A stretch of DNA of 64,000 nt from Companilactobacillus nantensis DSM 16982 (GCF_001435815.1 NZ_AZFV01000017.1:1-64000), one strand, 5' to 3'; shown: positions 46,919 through 55,814, counted from the first letter of the stretch. The notes: a model not told the origin generated them from the letters alone. Translations and numbers: made by a program.

Positions 46919-48002
46919 ACGTGTTTTAAAAGAATTATTACGTGATAAAAGAACTTTAGCATTGATGTTTCTAGCACCAATTTTAGTTTTAACTTTAATG
47001 AAAGTTGTCTTTACTGCCAATTCCACGACCAATGTCAATATTGCGACGGTTAATGTTCAAAGCAGTTTAGTTACGCAAATTAAGAAAGTGGACCACATTA
47101 AAGTCCACAAGTATTCGACTGAAACGAAAGCTAATAAAGCTTTGAAAGACCAAAAGGTCGATGGTATCGTGCATTACAAGAATGGTAATTTTTATGTTAA
47201 AAATGCCAATACGGATGCCAGCAAAACTGCTGCTACGAAAGCTGCCTTAAATGCCTCAATTGTCGCAACTAATATTAAAGAATTAAAAACAACTTTAACT
47301 GCAATGACAGCGGCCAATCCGCAAGCTGCTGCAATGATGCAATCGAAACAAAAGAAAGCTCCCAAGATTCATAATTCATATGTTTATGGTGACAAGGACA
47401 CATCATTTTTTGATAAAATCTTGCCTATCTTGATGGGATTCTTCGTTTTCTTCTTCGTCTTCTTGATTTCAGGGATGGCTTTGTTGAAGGAACGGACAAC
47501 TGGAACCTTGGATCGACTTTTAGCAACACCAGTTAGACGTTCAGAAATTGTTTTTGGCTACATGATTAGTTATGGTTTGTTAGCCATTATTCAAACATTG
47601 ATCATAGTTCTATACACTATTTATGTTTTAAAGGTCGAAGTTCTTGGTAGTTTGTGGAATGTTGTGGTTGTAAATGTAATCTTAGCAATGGTTGCCTTGG
47701 CTTTTGGTATCTTAATGTCAACCTTTGCCAAATCTGAATTCCAAATGATGCAATTTATTCCTATTATCGTTATTCCCCAAGTATTTTTCTCAGGAATTAT
47801 TCCTCTGGATACTATGGCACATTGGGTTCAAATAATTGCCTACATTTTGCCATTGAAATATTCAGGACAAGCAACGACTGATATTGTGATGAGTGGTTCT
47901 GGGCTTAGTCAAATTTTGGGACCAATTGGCGCATTATTAATTTTCTTGGTAGTATTAACTATCTTGAATGTACTCGGACTTAAACGTTACCGTAAGGTGT
48001 AG
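46893..48002 (+). CDS. ABC-2 exporter permease
   Basis: A 369-residue permease: one N-terminal membrane segment (about 20-40), an external domain (about 45-165), then five segments (from about 175). The ABC-2 signature region reads KERTTGTLDRLLATPVRRSEIVFGYM. GGAGG lies within the ATPase gene, 6 bases before the ATG, so translation is coupled. The substrate is unknown. Confidence 0.88.
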   Translation: MKRTWSIAKRVLKELLRDKRTLALMFLAPILVLTLMKVVFTANSTTNVNIATVNVQSSLVTQIKKVDHIKVHKYSTETKANKALKDQKVDGIVHYKNGNFYVKNANTDASKTAATKAALNASIVATNIKELKTTLTAMTAANPQAAAMMQSKQKKAPKIHNSYVYGDKDTSFFDKILPILMGFFVFFFVFLISGMALLKERTTGTLDRLLATPVRRSEIVFGYMISYGLLAIIQTLIIVLYTIYVLKVEVLGSLWNVVVVNVILAMVALAFGILMSTFAKSEFQMMQFIPIIVIPQVFFSGIIPLDTMAHWVQIIAYILPLKYSGQATTDIVMSGSGLSQILGPIGALLIFLVVLTILNVLGLKRYRKV

Positions 48003-48017
48003 AAGGGACTTGATTTT

Positions 48018-48668
48018 TTGGCAGAACAACAGATATCACAAGACTTTAAAGCATGGGTAGGAGCATCAGACATGCCAGCTGGAAAGAAAAAAGTTGTTTT
48101 AGCAGCGTTAAGGCTTTTTTCGGAAAAAGGATTTGATGGAACAGCAACCAAAGAAATTGCGATTGAATCTGGTATGAGCCAAGCAACAATCTTTAAATAT
48201 TTCAAAACAAAAGAAGATTTATTGTATTTCATAATTACACCGTTAATGAAAAATATTATTCCAGTGTATGTCGCCGATTTTAAAGATGCCATGGAGCAAC
48301 GTCAGAACAATTTGGAAGCACTCATTCACTATGTGGTGCGCAGCCGATATAATTTTTTGGCAGATAATAGTGAAGTAGCATCGATTATGCTTGCAGAGAT
48401 TTTGACCAAAGATAAAGTTAAAGCCAAGTTTATTGAGATGCTAGCAGAACGTGGTGGCGATATTGTCAAAGTGTTTACGAATTTAGCCGAAAAGAGTGGG
48501 GAGATTAGATCAGATGTTAAACCAGAGGCGGTGATTCGATTAATCGTCTCCCAGGTTTTGGTTTACTTTTTACAAAATCACAAGATTTTTGAACCTCGAG
48601 ATCAAAAACAAGTTGATGAAGATCTCGCTGAGATTGAAAAGTTAATTATTACAGCTATTAAAAAATAA
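48018..48668 (+). CDS. TetR-family regulator of the ABC-2 operon
   Basis: A 216-residue repressor starting with TTG, about 9 bases after AGAAGGGA. Helix-turn-helix at about 22-65 (LFSEKGFDGTATKEIAIESGMSQATIFKYFKTKEDL). Encoded last in the exporter operon, so it probably limits the operon through the GTGAGT-N8-ACTCAC operator. The family-3 hairpin 3b lies just downstream. Confidence 0.85.
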   Translation: MAEQQISQDFKAWVGASDMPAGKKKVVLAALRLFSEKGFDGTATKEIAIESGMSQATIFKYFKTKEDLLYFIITPLMKNIIPVYVADFKDAMEQRQNNLEALIHYVVRSRYNFLADNSEVASIMLAEILTKDKVKAKFIEMLAERGGDIVKVFTNLAEKSGEIRSDVKPEAVIRLIVSQVLVYFLQNHKIFEPRDQKQVDEDLAEIEKLIITAIKK

Positions 48669-48710
48669 TCGTTATGGCATAACTGATTTTTCCTAAACAT
48701 GCAGCATAAA

Positions 48711-48824
48711 CGTGGAACAAACCATAGCTTTTTCCGCTTAAACCAAATAAGAGCAGCAATCCAAAATCGGATTACTGCTCTTATTTGCCTTAATGCTCGA
48801 AAGCTGAACATGGTTTGTTCCACT
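48711..48824 (+). repeat. Family-3 hairpin element, copy 3b (most complete)
   Basis: Outer arms GTGGAACAAACCAT (48712-48725) and ATGGTTTGTTCCAC (48810-48823) are perfectly complementary. The inner hairpin AAATAAGAG...CTCTTATTT encloses the core AGCAATCCAAAATCGGATTA. The tail has TGCTCGAAAGCTGAACATG. It lies between convergent genes and can terminate both. Confidence 0.75.
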
Positions 48825-48826
48825 CT

Positions 48827-49819
48827 CTATTTATAATATGGTAAATCTAAAAACGTAATAATTGTTTCAGTACCTTCACCGGGATGGGAATTAACGGTAA
48901 TCGCATGGCCAAGTTTATCGACCATTTTTTTCGTTAAGTACAGACCCATACCAGTTGATTTACTGCCAGATTGTCGACCATTACTACCGGTGAAACCTTT
49001 ATTGAAGATACGGCTGATATCTTGGTTCGCAATCCCGATTCCGTTATCTTTGATATGTAGTTCGATATTATTGTTCGTTGTTGTCGTAAAGATGGAAATC
49101 TTGCCACCGTTGTCAGTATATTTCAAACTATTTGCCAAAATTTGGTTAATAATAAAACTCAACCATTTTTCATCGGTTAAGACTTTTTTATCGGTCAAAT
49201 CAAAATTAATTCCGATACGCTTACTAATGAAGAGGCGTTTATTTGTTCGAATACAAGCTTTGACAATGTCGTTTAAATCTTGCTCTTGAATCAAATAATC
49301 ATTTGAGAAATTATTCAGACGGGCAAAGTAGAGCGCTTGGTCAACGAGATAATCAATCTGATCAATTTCTTCAGCAATTAAAGCTGGGTCTAAGTCATCA
49401 TCTTGTGACAACTTCAACGCAGCCAACGGAACTTTGATATCGTGAACCCAAGATTCGGTATACTCACGTTGATCTTTTTGGTTTTGATAAAGTTCAGTCA
49501 ACTCATTACGGTATTCCATGGAGATATTATTTATCTTTGTTTGGATAAACTTTTGTTCATTGTTGCGGGCACCGAATAACTCTTTTGATAAATCCTCTTG
49601 GTAGTTTTCCAGTTGTTGATACCAAGCTTTTTTGTGCATGTAGGAGATGGCCAGATTGACGACTAGAAAAACCATTGCTAGAACCCACGTATAAATTAAG
49701 GTTCCAATGTGAAAGTTAACTTGAGGGTCTAAGAAGAGCACTAATTCAACGAAAGTCATTCCTACTAGAACAATCAAAATGGAGTAGATATGATCACGTA
49801 AGTATTTAAAAAATGTCAT
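48827..49819 (-). CDS. Bce-type intramembrane-sensing histidine kinase
   Basis: A 330-residue kinase with two N-terminal membrane segments (about 13-30 and 38-58) and almost no external loop, as in BceS-type kinases that sense through their ABC transporter. The H-box is ESWVHDIKVPLAALKL (His about 125). The ATPase domain has N-box IINQILANSLKYT, DNGIGI and GMGLYLTKK. It lies downstream of its regulator but is separated from it by repeat copy I. GAGGT precedes the ATG. Confidence 0.9.
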   Translation of the reverse strand: MTFFKYLRDHIYSILIVLVGMTFVELVLFLDPQVNFHIGTLIYTWVLAMVFLVVNLAISYMHKKAWYQQLENYQEDLSKELFGARNNEQKFIQTKINNISMEYRNELTELYQNQKDQREYTESWVHDIKVPLAALKLSQDDDLDPALIAEEIDQIDYLVDQALYFARLNNFSNDYLIQEQDLNDIVKACIRTNKRLFISKRIGINFDLTDKKVLTDEKWLSFIINQILANSLKYTDNGGKISIFTTTTNNNIELHIKDNGIGIANQDISRIFNKGFTGSNGRQSGSKSTGMGLYLTKKMVDKLGHAITVNSHPGEGTETIITFLDLPYYK

Positions 49820-49839
49820 GTTTTACCTCGTGTTAAATT

Positions 49840-50020
49840 GCCGCCTCCAGGAACAAGAAATTTAGGTCGCTATGGGGACCGGTTCGAGCCAAAGGGCGGT
49901 CTCGAACCTCGATTTTGAACCTCGCAAAGTGCGCGAGGTTCAAAACTCGTCCCGTGGTGTAAGCACTAAAGTGCTAACGCCACCTTCACAGCAATCTAAA
50001 TTCTTGTTCCATCCGGCTAG
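49840..50020 (+). repeat. Family-1 structured repeat, copy I, inside a two-component operon
   Basis: Arms GGAACAAGAAATTTAGGTCG and a complement with two changes (GCAATCTAAATTCTTGTTCC). Enlarged CCAAAGGGCGGT loop with perfect GGTTCGAG/CTCGAACC arms. Third hairpin core GCACT-AA-AGTGC. It sits in the 229-bp gap between the response regulator and kinase genes, antisense to both. Confidence 0.9.
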
Positions 50021-50048
50021 TTTATTCGTTGTTTTTGATTCTGGATGG

Positions 50049-50723
50049 TTAAGGAATAATATATCCTTGTCCAACTTTAGTAACGATATAATTTTTCAAA
50101 CCAAATTTTTCAATTTTACCACGTAGACGATTGATGTTAACTGTTAATGTGTTGTCGTCAACGAAACGTTCGTCGTCCCACATGAAGTTCAAAAGTTGCT
50201 CACGTGTCACAATTTTACCTTGATCTTTTAAAAGTCGTTGTAATAATTTGTATTCATTTTTTGATAAATCAATTTTATTGTCGTCGATTTCAACTGAACC
50301 GCTGGAGAGATTCAGCTTTAGACCATTGTGTTCGATTACGTCGCTGGTACTCTTTGTGAAATCGTATGTTCGACGTAAGAGGGCATTGATTTTAGCAATC
50401 AAAATATCGACTGAGAAAGGTTTTTCAACGAAATCGTCTGCCCCCATGTTCATAGACATGATTTGATCCATGTTAGAATTACGGGATGAGATGATAATTA
50501 TCGGTGTTTTGGAAACTTTGCGAATTTCTTGGTTCCAATAATAACCGTCGTAAACTGGTAAATTGATGTCGAGTAAAACTAAATCGGGTTTATAATCATT
50601 AAATTGTTCAATGATATTATTAAAATCTTTGGTAATATAAGAATTCATTTGCCATTTTTCGAGATTCTCACTGATTAGTTGGGAGATAGATGGGTCATCT
50701 TCAATAATCATAATTTTAGCCAT
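50049..50723 (-). CDS. Bce-type OmpR-family response regulator
   Basis: A 224-residue regulator: receiver domain with Asp at about 52 (LVLLDINLPVYDG) and the EKPFSVD loop; OmpR-type winged helix at about 130-222 (LSKNEYKLLQRLL, NTLTVNINRLRGKI, YIVTKVGQGY). It should activate the adjacent ABC genes upon antimicrobial-peptide stress. Divergent to the ATPase gene, with repeat copy J between them. Confidence 0.9.
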   Translation of the reverse strand: MAKIMIIEDDPSISQLISENLEKWQMNSYITKDFNNIIEQFNDYKPDLVLLDINLPVYDGYYWNQEIRKVSKTPIIIISSRNSNMDQIMSMNMGADDFVEKPFSVDILIAKINALLRRTYDFTKSTSDVIEHNGLKLNLSSGSVEIDDNKIDLSKNEYKLLQRLLKDQGKIVTREQLLNFMWDDERFVDDNTLTVNINRLRGKIEKFGLKNYIVTKVGQGYIIP

Positions 50724-50811
50724 GATAAATTTCCTCCGTGCTAGAATAAAGACACTATATAGTATGATAACAATAATTAAGTCTATGGTGATAGTTAATT
50801 TTTTTGGTGGG

Positions 50812-50987
50812 GCCGCCTGTGGGTGCTATGAAGTTAACCTGCTGTGGGACCGCCGCAAGCATTGTGTCTCCAGGCTCGATTTTGAGCTTCGCAAGGACCG
50901 CGAATCTCAAAACTCGTCCGTGGAGTAAGAGCTAAAGCTCTAACACCACTGTCACTGCTGGTTAACTTCATAGCACCCACAGGCTAG
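50812..50987 (+). repeat. Family-1 structured repeat, copy J
   Basis: Arms TGGGTGCTATGAAGTTAACC and exact complement at 50960-50980. The CCAA hairpin is decayed (GCATTGTGTCTCCAGG), while the third hairpin (AGAGCT-AA-AGCTCT) is intact. In the divergent region between regulator and ABC genes. Confidence 0.88.
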
Positions 50988-51165
50988 GGTATTGTGTGGA
51001 TTTGATGTCATTAGTTTTTACTTTATATAGGAAATTAAAAAAGGTTTTATAATTAACTTTCAAATAAGATTATATAAGAAAGTACACGTGGTGCTAATTA
51101 AGTCGTTATGTTATTTATTAAATTCAAAGTATAAATATAGACGTATAAATATAGCTTATTTTTTA

Positions 51166-51203
51166 GGTAACTATTACCATGCATAAAAAAATTAAAATAT
51201 AAT
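51166..51203 (+). promoter_or_regulatory. Promoter with inverted repeat before the Bce-type ABC genes
   Basis: GGTAA-CTA-TTACC (51166-51178) overlaps the -35 position of a TATAAT -10 (51198-51203) whose -35 is poor. This is the expected layout for activation by the neighbouring response regulator. Confidence 0.6.
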
Positions 51204-51244
51204 AGCTGGTTTTACAATCTACCAGCAGCATAGGAGAGTTAACT

Positions 51245-52015
51245 GTGCAAATTGCTGTAAAAAATATTTCGAAAGATTTTGGGCGTAAGCGTAATGCTGT
51301 TCACGCTATTAAGGATATCAGTCTTGAGGTCGACCATGGGGAGTTCCTAGGGATTATGGGACCTTCTGGGGCTGGTAAAACGACTTTATTAAATATGATT
51401 TCAACTAACGAACGTCCCGATCATGGTCAAATTGTGATTGATGGTTTGGATTTAACGCAATTACATGATCGTGATCAAGCTAAGTATCGTCGTAACAAGA
51501 TGGGCTTTATTTATCAGAGTTTTGAATTGCTTGATTCTTTGAATGTAAAAGAAAATGTTATTCTACCACTTGCTTTGAATCGAGCCAATAAAAAGCTAAT
51601 TGAAGAACGTTTTAATTATATGATGCAATTATTAAACATTGAGAAATTGTCTGATCGGGCGATTGATGAATTATCTTTAGGACAACGTCAGATTGTAGCG
51701 GCGGCCAGAGCGTTGATTAATCGTCCAGAAATTTTGTTTGCGGATGAGCCAACTGGTTCACTTGACTCTAAATCAGCGACAATTTTGTTGAACTATATCC
51801 AAATGGTCAATGAAAAAGAGAAGACAACGATTTTGATGGCAACTCATGATGCTTTTACAGCTAGTTATTGCAGTCGGGTCGTTTTTATTAAAGATGGAGT
51901 TATTTTCTCGGAAATTGTTAATCCGGGCAATCGTGATAAATTTTTTGAACAAATAATCAACATGCAACGAACGATTGGTGGAGGGGATTACTTCAATGTA
52001 TCGAAAAATTATTAA
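51245..52015 (+). CDS. Bce-type ABC transporter ATP-binding protein
   Basis: A 256-residue ATPase starting with GTG after AGGAGA. Walker A GPSGAGKT (about 39), Q-loop YQSFELLDSL, signature LSLGQRQIVAAARALI (about 142), Walker B ILFADEPTGSLD, H-loop ATHDAF. This arrangement is typical of BceA/MacB-type ATPases. It overlaps the permease gene by 20 bases. With the permease it confers resistance to, and relays sensing of, antimicrobial peptides such as bacitracin; the actual peptide is not known here. Confidence 0.92.
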   Translation: MQIAVKNISKDFGRKRNAVHAIKDISLEVDHGEFLGIMGPSGAGKTTLLNMISTNERPDHGQIVIDGLDLTQLHDRDQAKYRRNKMGFIYQSFELLDSLNVKENVILPLALNRANKKLIEERFNYMMQLLNIEKLSDRAIDELSLGQRQIVAAARALINRPEILFADEPTGSLDSKSATILLNYIQMVNEKEKTTILMATHDAFTASYCSRVVFIKDGVIFSEIVNPGNRDKFFEQIINMQRTIGGGDYFNVSKNY

Positions 52016-53996
52016 ACGTAGTCTTTCCAATATGCGTGACAGTTATTTGATTTATATTTTGGCATGTAGTTTTGCTATTGGGATTTATGGAATCTTGCTG
52101 TCAATTGGGGATAGCCCCTCAGTTTATATTGCGCTGCATTGGTGGGATTCATTCATTTATGACATTACGAATATTATGAGTAGTCTATTCGCCTTTTTCG
52201 CGTTTATTTACATGATTTATGTTGGTGGTTTTTTTGTTAAGCAGCAGCGGAATGAATTTTTGACGTTTGAAAAGTTAGGTATGCAACGTTGGGTCATTAT
52301 AACTATCAGCTTTTTTCAAACTGCTATTGTGCAAGCAGTGGCTTGGTTGATTGGGTTAATGTTGATGCTGGTATTTCAAAAATTTATGGGAATGCTGTTA
52401 TTTTATTTGATGCAAGTCCATTTTAATTTTGGAATGTATTTAAGTTGGGATGACTTGTGGTTAATTTTCCAAGTGTTCTTGATTTCAACTTTGATTTTGA
52501 GCGTAATCAATGCAATTAAGACGATGCGGATTTTGCAAAAGAAACAACGTCGGACAATTGTTAAAACACGTTGGTGGTTGCGGATTCCAGCAGGACTTTT
52601 CGGAGTTGTTTTACTGCTGAGTGCTCAAGTTGCAACGTTATATTTATTTAAAGATATGCGAACAATCAGTTATTCATCACGCCCACTTATGGAAGTGGCT
52701 TATATTATGGTGGCTGATATTTTTGGAACATATTTAGTTTATTACGGTTTCTTGCCAACTATTCTGAATGTCATGGAAAAGATGCGGTCGGTTTCTTATT
52801 CAGGTATTAACTTATTCTCATTCAAGTATATGAAAGAACGACTTTTTCAAAATATTTCTATTTTGTGGTTTGTAACTGAATTATCAGCGCTAGCTTTAGC
52901 TCTGTTGACGTTTTGTTACTTTGGCTATCAAGCAGTCCACCAAAACTATAACAGTGCCTATCCGTTCGAATTAGCGGCTAATAAGGACACGGTTAAGGTT
53001 ATTGGTGGGGAGTTAAAGAAGAGTGATGCTAAGGTCAAAGGGAGCTATAAAACGGATGTCAAAATCAATTTGGTGTCCTACTATAGTAAGTCGAGTCAAT
53101 CGTATATTCGCCAACCAATGACTTTTATGTCTTATTCAGACTATAAATCTTTGCCCAAACGAATGCGAAAATATAATCCGAAAATCAATGGACATGAATT
53201 TTTGAAAATTGATTATAATTCGTCGATTATGTATCACAATGATTCCAAGGAGCATGATATTGAAGTTAAGGACGCGCCGATGATTCAGACCGCAAAGCAG
53301 GGGCATTCGTTCCCTTATGGTAGTTCGATGCATTTTGGACCAATGATGATTGTGCCGAATAAATACTATAAAAACATGCCAAGTGAAGTGAAAGATACTT
53401 TCTATGGCTGGGACTTCAAAAAGGGTGATCGCCTAAGTAAACAGCAGTTACATAAACTTGGTAATTATCGGGATGCTTACTATATGAAAGTTGATTTCAA
53501 GTCGTCATTAGCTGATTCGACAATTGAGGTCATGAAAAAAGAACCCAACAAGTATGAGGCAGCAACCTATACTCAAGCTGGATTCTTACGCCAAGGTAAT
53601 TTGAAGAAACAATTCAGACAAGGTGGCGGATTTTATTTATTTATCGTAGCACTGTTCAGCATTGCGTTATTAGTGGCGTTAGGTAGTGTCTTAACGTTAA
53701 GAATTTTGTTGCGGGATGATTATCAATCAACACAATTGCGGACATTACAAAAAATTGGTGTCGAAGAATCAGAAATTAAGGGAATCATCAGACGTGAAAA
53801 TACCTTAACATTCTTGATTCCGATTGTCTTTGCATTGATACAGTCCTTTGCAGCTATTGCCATGTTTGACTTTGGTCGTCATATATCGAAGAATATCGTT
53901 TTAATATATGCAGGATATATTATTTTGTATGGAATGTTTGGAGTTATTAGTTTCCAAGTTTCATGGCGAGGGGTTAAGCAGAAGTTTAAGCTTTAA
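51996..53996 (+). CDS. Bce-type ABC transporter permease
   Basis: A permease of about 666 residues. The start is the ATG at 51996, 8 bases after GGAGGGGA inside the ATPase gene. About ten membrane segments flank a large external domain (about 310-540) between segments 7 and 8, the hallmark of BceB; a FtsX-like region is at about 55-110. It works with the intramembrane kinase as a flux sensor. Repeat copy K begins 5 bp after the stop. Confidence 0.9.
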   Translation: MYRKIIKRSLSNMRDSYLIYILACSFAIGIYGILLSIGDSPSVYIALHWWDSFIYDITNIMSSLFAFFAFIYMIYVGGFFVKQQRNEFLTFEKLGMQRWVIITISFFQTAIVQAVAWLIGLMLMLVFQKFMGMLLFYLMQVHFNFGMYLSWDDLWLIFQVFLISTLILSVINAIKTMRILQKKQRRTIVKTRWWLRIPAGLFGVVLLLSAQVATLYLFKDMRTISYSSRPLMEVAYIMVADIFGTYLVYYGFLPTILNVMEKMRSVSYSGINLFSFKYMKERLFQNISILWFVTELSALALALLTFCYFGYQAVHQNYNSAYPFELAANKDTVKVIGGELKKSDAKVKGSYKTDVKINLVSYYSKSSQSYIRQPMTFMSYSDYKSLPKRMRKYNPKINGHEFLKIDYNSSIMYHNDSKEHDIEVKDAPMIQTAKQGHSFPYGSSMHFGPMMIVPNKYYKNMPSEVKDTFYGWDFKKGDRLSKQQLHKLGNYRDAYYMKVDFKSSLADSTIEVMKKEPNKYEAATYTQAGFLRQGNLKKQFRQGGGFYLFIVALFSIALLVALGSVLTLRILLRDDYQSTQLRTLQKIGVEESEIKGIIRRENTLTFLIPIVFALIQSFAAIAMFDFGRHISKNIVLIYAGYIILYGMFGVISFQVSWRGVKQKFKL

Positions 53997-54000
53997 AAAT

Positions 54001-54182
54001 GCCGTCTCCAGAATCGAGAAATAGTTACTGGCTATGCGGACCGGCCTGAGCCAAGGTCTCAGACTTCGGTTTGAAGCCTTGCAAGCAAGTCTCCAAACAC
54101 GCCCGGTGCTGTAAGCACGGGAAAATCGCCCGTACTAACACCACTTTCACAGTCAGTAACTATTCTCGATTCTTCCGACTAG
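54001..54182 (+). repeat. Family-1 structured repeat, copy K
   Basis: Arms AATCGAGAAATAGTTACTGG as in copy B; complement with one change. CCAAGGT hairpin CTGAG/CTCAG. The third hairpin is extended (AGCACGGG...CCCGTACT). Confidence 0.9.
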
Positions 54183-54261
54183 GGTCTTTTTATGAATTTA
54201 AATTTTTTAGTTGTAGGGTAGTTAGAATTTTCTCCAAATATTAGTTAATTGAATTAATAAT

Positions 54262-54315
54262 AAAAAAGAACTAGATAAATTTTTACGATGATGTAAATTT
54301 TATCTAGTTCTTTTT
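54262..54315. terminator. Bidirectional terminator
   Basis: AAAAAAGAACTAGATAAA pairs with TTTATCTAGTTCTTTTT. Confidence 0.85.
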
Positions 54316-54332
54316 GGATTTTGTTTTAATTT

Positions 54333-54785
54333 TTAATCGGCCAGCGAGTAGGCTTTAGAGAAGAAACCGAAATCTTCCTCGGTAGTGCCCTGGATTTGCT
54401 TTTGAATTTCTTCTTGAAGCATTAATTGCCAGGCTTTAATTTGGCTTGTTTCAGTGAAAGTGCGAATAATTAAATATTCTCTTGGACTTTCCCTGTTTTG
54501 CAAGGTAGCAGTTGCGTTAGAATTAAAGGAGTATTGGTGGGTACCAAAGAGTTTATCTTCGAATAATTTGGCTTGGTCAGCATTTAATTTCAAATAAGTC
54601 AAAGAATAAAGATTCTTCTGAGGGTCGTAAACTCCATTGATACTGCGATATTGTGCAAATGTTGATAACCTTTTTATTAAAAGATGGTCAGCATTTGCAT
54701 GAAATAAGGGTTTTAATAAAGTATCAGCAGATGTTAGCTGACTCTTTAAAAAATTATATGTGCCTAGCTTTAATGTTATGTTCAT
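54333..54785 (-). CDS. Conserved-looking protein of unknown function
   Basis: A 150-residue cytoplasmic protein with no signal or membrane segment; alternating helices and strands (EYLIIRTFTETSQIKAWQLMLQEEIQKQI). AAAGGA precedes the ATG. Divergent to the metallo-hydrolase gene with only 45 bp between them. I do not recognise the family. Confidence 0.65.
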   Translation of the reverse strand: MNITLKLGTYNFLKSQLTSADTLLKPLFHANADHLLIKRLSTFAQYRSINGVYDPQKNLYSLTYLKLNADQAKLFEDKLFGTHQYSFNSNATATLQNRESPREYLIIRTFTETSQIKAWQLMLQEEIQKQIQGTTEEDFGFFSKAYSLAD

Positions 54786-54830
54786 AATTATTGAAATCCT
54801 TTCAACTAAAATATTTTTTGGAGGTTTTCC

Positions 54831-55556
54831 ATGTTAGTTACAGTTTTAGGCTTTTACGGTGGTTATCCACATAATGGAAATGGTACATCTGGCTACTTAT
54901 TACAGGCCGATGATAAAAAATTATTGGTCGACTGTGGTAGTGGCGTTTTAAATGCACTTTCTAAATATATGAAACCAACTGATTTAGATGCTGTCGTACT
55001 ATCTCATTATCACCATGATCATACAGCAGATGTCGGTGTTTTGCAGTACGAATGGCTTGCCGCTAAGAAAGAAAGTCCACTTCCTATTTATGGTCATACA
55101 CAAGATTTTGTCAACTATGCACAACTAACAGTTGAAAATGCCACAAAGGGAATCGCTTATAACGACTATGAACCAACTGAAATCGATGGTTTAACTTTCG
55201 AATTTCTCAGAACAGTTCATCCTGTTCCTGCTTATGCAATGCGTATTACTGATAAAGCAGGTAAGGTACTCGTCTATACAGCGGATACAACTTACTTTGA
55301 CGGTTTGGTTGATTTCGCCAAGGATGCAGATTTGTTGATTGCTGATACTAATTTCCCAGAAGATGTCACGGGACGCAAAGCCCATCTTAATACCAAAGAA
55401 GCTGGAACGTTAGCTAAAGAAGCTAATGTGAAACGCTTGATGATTAGTCATCTTCCTCAAACAGTCGATTTGGAGACTATGTTAGCACAATCACAAAAGT
55501 ATGCAGGGGATATTCCTGTTGTTCATGCATTCCAAGGACTAGAGATCGAAGTTTAA
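54831..55556 (+). CDS. MBL-fold metallo-hydrolase (RNase Z-like)
   Basis: A 241-residue metallo-beta-lactamase-fold protein. The metal motif HYHHDH lies at about residue 60 (LSHYHHDHTADVG), a His at about 132 (RTVHPVPAYAMRI), an Asp at about 151 (VYTADTTYF), and a final His near 205 (LMISHLPQ). The layout is like that of RNase Z-type hydrolases but shorter, so the substrate is open. GGAGG precedes the ATG. Confidence 0.85.
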   Translation: MLVTVLGFYGGYPHNGNGTSGYLLQADDKKLLVDCGSGVLNALSKYMKPTDLDAVVLSHYHHDHTADVGVLQYEWLAAKKESPLPIYGHTQDFVNYAQLTVENATKGIAYNDYEPTEIDGLTFEFLRTVHPVPAYAMRITDKAGKVLVYTADTTYFDGLVDFAKDADLLIADTNFPEDVTGRKAHLNTKEAGTLAKEANVKRLMISHLPQTVDLETMLAQSQKYAGDIPVVHAFQGLEIEV

Positions 55557-55814
55557 ACACGGTCTAACAACGATTAGTTTTCAATGAAAGCTTTATAAAA
55601 TTTAACTAATACAATAAATAAACTAATATTTATGTAATTTGTGAACACTTTACATAAAGGGCTATTTGTCGGGTACATTTTTTCACAAGTATATAAAATT
55701 CGAACAAGTATTCGTAACTTTTTATTGAAAAAGTATAGATTTTATTATGATAGTAAGTTACAATATTTATGTGTTTAAAGAGTTTGATACTACACAGGAA
55801 AGGAGAGATTATAT

